Below are positions 6,722-10,037 of a DNA stretch of 10,037 nt, piece by piece. The stretch is from Myxococcales bacterium (GTDB lineage Bacteria; Myxococcota; Bradymonadia; UBA7976; UBA1532): the NCBI GenBank assembly GCA_020430675.1, contig JAGQJJ010000085.1:1-10037 (forward strand), written 5' to 3'. The notes beneath the pieces are model-generated. The model was not told where the DNA came from and ran no database searches. It saw only the letters and a program-made list of their open reading frames with translations. Each line of letters opens with the position of its first letter. Position 1 is the stretch's first letter. Made by a program: the position numbers and the translations under genes.

Positions 6722-7477
6722 TCAGTCGGAAGCCTCGGCGACTACGATCAGACGCTCCGCCTCGTCATCAACCGGCCGGCCATCGAAGTCACCCCAAAGA
6801 TGCACCAGCTGCAACCCGGCGGCCGCCAGCACCGCGGGCAGTTCATCGACGAGAAGATAGTGATGCACCAGCGAATAGACGGCCTCTTCGGGCTCGGCCG
6901 CGCCGCGACGGATGAGATGCTCGTAGGTCACCGCGATCGCGCGCGCCGCCGGATCGTGCGCGTCGCGCTCATACACATCGACGCGCACATCGCCGTCATA
7001 CACGGTGCCAATCCACTCGCGGTCGTCGTCGACAAAGGGCCCTTGAGCGAACAGCGTCTCGGCGGGGTAGACGTCAAAGACCAGCTGCCCCCCCGGCGCC
7101 AGGTGGTCTCGCACCGCGCGCAGACAGCGCAGCCTGGCGTGGGGGTCGAGGCAATAGAGCCCGGTATACGGCACGATGACGCGGTCGAAGCGCTCGGGGC
7201 GGACGAAGTCGGCCATATCGGCCTCGACCAGCGTCCACCGCGCCGCCACCTCGGCCGACAACGCCGCGCGTCGCGCCTCCGCCGCAGCCAGCATGCCCGC
7301 GTGCAGCTCCACGCCGACGACCTGCGCCCCGTCGGCCGCCAGCGGCGCCGCCACCCGCCCATCGCCGCAGCCGAGCTCCAACACCTGCCGGACCCCGCGA
7401 CATCGGGCGCGATAGAACGACACGTCGCCCGGCGTGCCGCAGTGCACCAGTCGATAGAGCGCTGCGTCGAAGGTCAT
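6722..7477 (-). CDS. Class I SAM-dependent methyltransferase
   Basis: A 251-residue stand-alone methyltransferase. Motif I is VLELGCGDGR (32-41), the acidic ribose-binding residue is Glu57 in VVGVELHAGML, the adenine-side motif is VEADMADF (84-91), and the strand with the active-site approach is FDRVIVPYTGLYCL (97-110). A GG turn at 129-130 is followed by LVFDVYP. The C-terminal 100 residues form the mixed sheet seen in small-molecule methyltransferases, including YERDAHD and a HHYLLVDE segment. It is cytoplasmic; the acceptor cannot be named. ATG at 7477 is preceded by GAGG nine bases upstream. A 112-base gap separates its stop from the histidine kinase start on the same strand, so co-transcription with the kinase and ferredoxin genes is possible but unproven. 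It is divergent from the four-helix membrane protein gene. Confidence 0.88.
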   Translation of the reverse strand: MTFDAALYRLVHCGTPGDVSFYRARCRGVRQVLELGCGDGRVAAPLAADGAQVVGVELHAGMLAAAEARRAALSAEVAARWTLVEADMADFVRPERFDRVIVPYTGLYCLDPHARLRCLRAVRDHLAPGGQLVFDVYPAETLFAQGPFVDDDREWIGTVYDGDVRVDVYERDAHDPAARAIAVTYEHLIRRGAAEPEEAVYSLVHHYLLVDELPAVLAAAGLQLVHLWGDFDGRPVDDEAERLIVVAEASD

Positions 7478-7650
7478 CCGAACCCGCCTCGGCCCGGGGC
7501 GCCCGGCCGCCTTGTGCGGAGGGCCCGATCGCCGGATCCCGCACCGGGAACGGCCTCTTTTCCTTACCCCATTCTGCCCGGCCCGTCGATGCCCGACATC
7601 GGCGGCGGCGACCTCGAATCATCGCCCCGACTGCGTTATCGTCGTCAGCG
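7478..7650. promoter_or_regulatory. Divergent intergenic region
   Basis: The 173 bases between two divergently read genes (methyltransferase leftward, membrane protein rightward) should hold promoters for both. I see a short AT-richer stretch near 7557-7575 and a weak TTATC hexamer-like site at 7636-7640, but no convincing -35/-10 pair, operator palindrome or riboswitch. Confidence 0.4.
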
Positions 7651-8181
7651 ATGCCCCTCGACGGAACCCCCGGCCAGCCCACGCCCATCGACGCCGCGCT
7701 GCTGCCGCTGCGCCTCGTGCACGCGGCGATGGTGTTCTCGGTGCTCGTCTACGCCGTCGTCGTGCACTTTGCGATTCGCGAGCAGGGCGAAACGCCGGTC
7801 GATGGCCCGGACCTCATGCTGCCCCTCGCCTTCGCCGCCTTGGTCGCCGGCCTCGCTGCGCCCGTCATGCGCCGGGTGCTGATGCCGCCCCGCCGACCGC
7901 CGACGAGCCTGCGCGAGCCGCCACCGACCCATGTGCCTCCACGCCACTTCGCCCGCGCCTTCACCGCCTGGATCGTCAGCTGGGCCGCCTGCGAGGCGGT
8001 CACCGTGCTCGGCCTGGTGCTCGCCTTCCTGCTGCGCCGACCCAGCGCCTTCTACCCCTTCGCCGCCGGCGCGCTGCTCCTCTTCGCCTTCCTCGCGCCG
8101 CGCCGCGCCGACCTCGAAGCCGTCGCCCGCGCCGCCGCCCCGGCCGAAGACGGTCCCGAACAGGATTCCCTGGGGCCTTGA
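7651..8181 (+). CDS. Four-helix integral membrane protein of unknown function
   Basis: A 176-residue protein with four likely transmembrane segments: about 22-41 (LVHAAMVFSVLVYAVVVHF), 55-73 (LMLPLAFAALVAGLAA), 104-127 (AWIVSWAACEAVTVLGLVLAF) and 134-149. Basic residues after helix 2 (RRVLMPPRR) and helix 3 (LLRR) mark probable cytoplasmic ends. A Glu in helix 3 (SWAACEAVTVLG) sits inside the membrane span and may matter functionally. A loop of about 25 residues rich in Pro and Arg joins helices 2 and 3. The C-terminus is acidic. I cannot assign a family. The ATG at 7651 has no strong ribosome site, but the first helix begins soon after it. It lies 59 bases before the lipoprotein gene on the same strand and may belong to the same envelope unit. 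Confidence 0.75.
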   Translation: MPLDGTPGQPTPIDAALLPLRLVHAAMVFSVLVYAVVVHFAIREQGETPVDGPDLMLPLAFAALVAGLAAPVMRRVLMPPRRPPTSLREPPPTHVPPRHFARAFTAWIVSWAACEAVTVLGLVLAFLLRRPSAFYPFAAGALLLFAFLAPRRADLEAVARAAAPAEDGPEQDSLGP

Positions 8182-8206
8182 CACCCTGCTGCCGGTTTGT
8201 TGAAGT
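8178..8206 (+). promoter_or_regulatory. Possible sigma-70-type promoter for the lipoprotein gene cluster
   Basis: A perfect TTGACA -35 (8178-8183) overlaps the stop codon of the preceding gene. After a 17-base spacer comes TGAAGT (8201-8206), only three of six matches to the -10. The predicted start near 8213 leaves a leader of about 28 bases before the ATG at 8241. The exact -35 and spacing are encouraging; the -10 is weak. Confidence 0.35.
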
Positions 8207-8240
8207 CGACGCGCCCTCATCATGGGAAAGGCAGGTTCAG

Positions 8241-8438
8241 ATGAAGCGGATTCTCCTCGGCGTCTTCGCAGCCGCCGCGCTGCTCTCGGGTTGCAGCTAT
8301 GGCGGCGTCGCCACCGTCGGCGACAAGGTCATCGTGGCGCGCAACGACCTCTTCCTCCTCGGCGCGCTGCGCAAGGTCTACGTCTGCAAGGTCAGCGAGA
8401 CCGGCCTCTCGGCGTGCAACCACGGAGAGAGCCCCTGA
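8241..8438 (+). CDS. Small lipoprotein of unknown function
   Basis: A 65-residue protein with a textbook lipoprotein signal: charged MKR, hydrophobic ILLGVFAAAAL, and lipobox LSGC with the lipidated cysteine at 18. Ser at +2 is not the Asp retention signal known from enterobacteria, so outer-membrane delivery is the default guess. The mature part is only 48 residues, with a beta-like core (GGVATVGDKVIVARND) and two cysteines (49 and 59) that could form a disulfide in the periplasm. A purine-rich GGAAAGGCAGG lies before the ATG. The TGA overlaps the probable CTG start of the next gene, so they are likely co-translated. No domain is recognised; its small size and neighbours suggest an accessory envelope component. 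Confidence 0.75.
   Translation: MKRILLGVFAAAALLSGCSYGGVATVGDKVIVARNDLFLLGALRKVYVCKVSETGLSACNHGESP
8424..8429 (+). promoter_or_regulatory. Ribosome binding site suggesting a CTG start at 8435
   Basis: GGAGAG ends five bases before CTG at 8435. No comparable site precedes the in-frame GTG at 8414 or the TTG at 8465. Starting at CTG also gives the best-shaped signal peptide. Confidence 0.45.
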
Positions 8439-8938
8439 CGGAGCGCCCCGGCAGGCCCCTCGCTTTGACGCTGGCCTTCACCCTGGCCAGCGCCCTGTGC
8501 GCCTCGCCGGCCGCCGCCGAACCGACCGAAGCCCCAAGCGCCCCGGTGCGCACCACCTGGGACGCCAACCTCGATGGTGGGCTCGGCTTTCATCAAAATG
8601 ACCAATGGATCACGCTTGGTTTCGGACGTCTGCGCGCCGGCGTGCTCCACATCACCGAGCCTTGGTACCTGTCGGCCGGCACCACGATCGAAGTGCTGGC
8701 CGAAGCGCCGGTCGCCTTCGGACTGCAGGCCGAAGCGATGCACCTCTACTCCGGCTTCTGGTTTCAGGCGGGCGCGATGCTCGACCTCGACGCCGAGCCC
8801 GGCGCCATGGCCGCGCTGGGCTGGAGCCTGCTCGGCCTCGAAGTGCAAGGCCGCGCCTTGACCGACGCGCACGAGGTGACCCTGATCGCCAAGCTTCGGG
8901 TGCCGCTGCGCATCATCTGGCTCGCGTGTTGTGAATGA
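8435..8938 (+). CDS. Exported beta-rich protein of unknown function, probably outer-membrane or periplasmic
   Basis: About 167 residues if started at CTG 8435. The N-terminus is then a clean Sec signal: MTERPGRP, hydrophobic LALTLAFTLASALCA, and an AAA site with cleavage probably before EPTEAP (residue 29). The mature part has alternating strands with Gly and aromatic residues (NLDGGLGFH, ITLGFGRLRAGVL, YSGFWFQAGAMLDL, MAALGWSLLGLEVQG, VTLIAKLRVPLRI), consistent with a small beta-barrel or beta-sandwich. The end is not a typical terminal aromatic barrel strand and carries two cysteines (CCE). Alternative starts are GTG 8414, which adds a short basic extension, and TTG 8465, which would leave a signal without positive charge. 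CTG forms a CTGA overlap with the lipoprotein stop. Its own TGA overlaps the next ATG at 8935. No family is recognised. Confidence 0.72.
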   Translation: MTERPGRPLALTLAFTLASALCASPAAAEPTEAPSAPVRTTWDANLDGGLGFHQNDQWITLGFGRLRAGVLHITEPWYLSAGTTIEVLAEAPVAFGLQAEAMHLYSGFWFQAGAMLDLDAEPGAMAALGWSLLGLEVQGRALTDAHEVTLIAKLRVPLRIIWLACCE

Positions 8939-9459
8939 GCCAGGCCGCCGCGCCCCAACCGCCTGATCTGGCCGCCGAGCATGCCCTCGACATCGAATGG
9001 TATCGCCCCGACCCGTGGCGCCGCTTGTTGCCGCGCTGGCTGCTCGGTGCCGGGCTGATGATCGCCGGCCTGCTCTGCACCGCCGCCGGTTATTTGCGCC
9101 TGCGCCACGGCGACGCGCCCGGCCCGCTGGCGCTGCTGGTCGGCGGCCTGCTCTGCGTCACCGTCGGCCTGCTGGTCTTCGTGCGCAACGCCCTGCGCGT
9201 GCTCGCCGACGACACCTGCATCGGCCTGCGCGTCGACGGGGTTCTGCACCGCGAAGGCGGCGATGAAGGGCGACTGGTGCCATGGTCGGCCATCGAGGCG
9301 ATCGCCTGCGATGCGTCCGGCTCAGCGGTGATCGTGAAGACCAACGACGGCGAGCTGCGCCTGCTGGTCCGGGGGCTCGACATCAGCAGCGCCACGCTGG
9401 CCGAGCGCATTCGCACGCTGCGTCAGCGCGCGCTCATGGGGTTGCCGCTTCGTCCTTGA
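8935..9459 (+). CDS. Two-helix membrane protein with PH-like C-terminal domain
   Basis: A 174-residue protein with two transmembrane helices (about 35-53 and 64-84) separated by a short loop, and both termini probably in the cytoplasm. The region 92-148 is a run of short beta strands (IGLRVDGVLHRE, RLVPWSAIEAIAC, SAVIVKTNDGELRLLV), followed by an amphipathic helix (SATLAERIRTLRQRAL). This pattern of membrane anchor plus 'PWSxI' strand resembles bacterial PH domains, a resemblance judged by eye. The ATG sits inside the stop of the preceding gene (ATGA) with no separate ribosome site, so translation is probably coupled. Its last 26 bases overlap the 3' end of the opposite-strand gene. Function unknown; it may scaffold or sense membrane or envelope state. 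Confidence 0.75.
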   Translation: MSQAAAPQPPDLAAEHALDIEWYRPDPWRRLLPRWLLGAGLMIAGLLCTAAGYLRLRHGDAPGPLALLVGGLLCVTVGLLVFVRNALRVLADDTCIGLRVDGVLHREGGDEGRLVPWSAIEAIACDASGSAVIVKTNDGELRLLVRGLDISSATLAERIRTLRQRALMGLPLRP

Positions 9460-10036
9460 CCGCCGCCGCCGCCTCTTCGGTCATGCGCCGGCACATCAGC
9501 CCATAGCTCGCCTTGCGACGTTCGCGGCGGGCCAGCATGTTCGGCCCCTCGCCCGGCACCTCGACCGCGTAATGATCGGCCGCCTTGCACACCAGCTTCG
9601 CCGCGCCCGCCGGATCGGACCCCGCCATCTCCTGCGCCGCGTGCACCTCCATCTCGGCGCAGTGATTGCGCCGGTGGGTATACTCGCCCAGCGAAGACGG
9701 CGAGCAGGCAAACGCGATCACCTGCGGTGCCAGCTTGCCGTAGATGTCTTCCGCGATGCCCACCGCGGCCTTGTACCAGGTGAAGTTCTCGGTGCGATCC
9801 CCATAGGTCATCGCTTCGGTGTAGTCGGCCAGCGCGCGATGCAGCGCCGCGCGTCGCTCGTCACCGACTGGCAGCTCGCGCGCCACCGAGCGCCACAGAT
9901 CGGCGCGCTGCACCAGCCACTCCGACTTCTCTTCCCCGCTGGGCATCGGGCGGGTCAGCGCCGTGACCATCAGCGCCGCCTCTGACGCGAGCTGCGTGGC
10001 GTTCGGCCCACGCCGGCCGGCCCTGGCCCGCCGCAA
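9434..10036 (-). CDS. 3' part of an unrecognised gene (start probably off window)
   Basis: The minus-strand frame is open from the right edge to TGA at 9436-9434, giving about 200 residues. A TTG at the very edge could serve as a start, but the first residues (RRARAGRRGPNATQLASEAAL) do not look like a natural N-terminus, so the gene probably continues to the right. The visible part is mostly helical and soluble, with repeated Ala-rich helices of about 30-40 residues (ERRAALHRALADYTEAMTYGD, FTWYKAAVGIAEDIYGKLA, AAKLVCKAADHYAVEV). This suggests a helical-repeat or TPR-like fold. Four cysteines (in FACSPS, NHCAEM, LVCKAA, LMCRRM) are spread across it. I recognise no catalytic motif. It runs tail to tail into the PH-like gene, overlapping it by 26 bases. 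Confidence 0.65.
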   Translation of the reverse strand: MRRARAGRRGPNATQLASEAALMVTALTRPMPSGEEKSEWLVQRADLWRSVARELPVGDERRAALHRALADYTEAMTYGDRTENFTWYKAAVGIAEDIYGKLAPQVIAFACSPSSLGEYTHRRNHCAEMEVHAAQEMAGSDPAGAAKLVCKAADHYAVEVPGEGPNMLARRERRKASYGLMCRRMTEEAAAAVKDEAATP

Positions 10037-10037
10037 C

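Noticed and set aside
5674..7882. Long plus-strand frames opposite the kinase and methyltransferase genes
   Set aside because: They are shadows of genes with full motif sets on the minus strand.
1..10037. Search by eye for CRISPR repeats, tRNAs, insertion-sequence ends, and phage or toxin-antitoxin genes
   Set aside because: None seen; repetitive impressions come from GC-rich codon use rather than spaced direct repeats.

Overview
The window is very GC-rich DNA (roughly 70% by eye) that is almost wholly coding. Genes are packed with 4-base start/stop overlaps. A PP2C phosphatase with a cyclic-nucleotide-binding-like tail, a DUF1552 region and several small lineage-type envelope proteins all point to a Myxococcota / former Deltaproteobacteria genome. 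That placement is inferred from gene content only. I see no rRNA, tRNA, CRISPR array, insertion sequence or integrase.

Layout. (1) Bases 2-262, plus strand: the 3' end of an unrecognised gene. (2) Bases 263-3006, minus strand: a two-gene operon, an ATP-grasp ligase followed by a fused SAM methyltransferase / family 2 glycosyltransferase, joined by an ATGA overlap. (3) Bases 3146-5212, plus strand: one long open frame that is a chimera. Its first half is a PP2C phosphatase plus the beginning of a cNMP-binding domain; its second half is the C-terminal two thirds or more of a DUF1552 protein. (4) Bases 5225-6609, minus strand: a sensor histidine kinase with a ferredoxin-like protein coupled by ATGA. 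(5) Bases 6722-7477, minus strand: a second, stand-alone SAM methyltransferase. (6) Bases 7651-9459, plus strand: four small proteins of unknown function predicted to sit in the cell envelope (four-helix membrane protein, lipoprotein, exported protein, two-helix membrane protein with a PH-like tail). The last three are tightly spaced or overlapping. (7) Bases 9434-10036, minus strand: the 3' part of an unrecognised gene that overlaps its neighbour tail to tail.

How the genes may work together. The ATP-grasp and methyltransferase-glycosyltransferase pair look like a small pathway that ligates, methylates and glycosylates an unknown acceptor. The kinase and ferredoxin pair may link redox state to signalling, but no response regulator is in view. 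The envelope genes may form one surface or periplasmic unit. The most unusual object is the in-frame PP2C::DUF1552 join near 4160-4177. It removes the cyclic-nucleotide phosphate-binding cassette from one parent and the export signal and N-terminus from the other. It is either a real deletion fusion or an assembly error, and read mapping would decide which.
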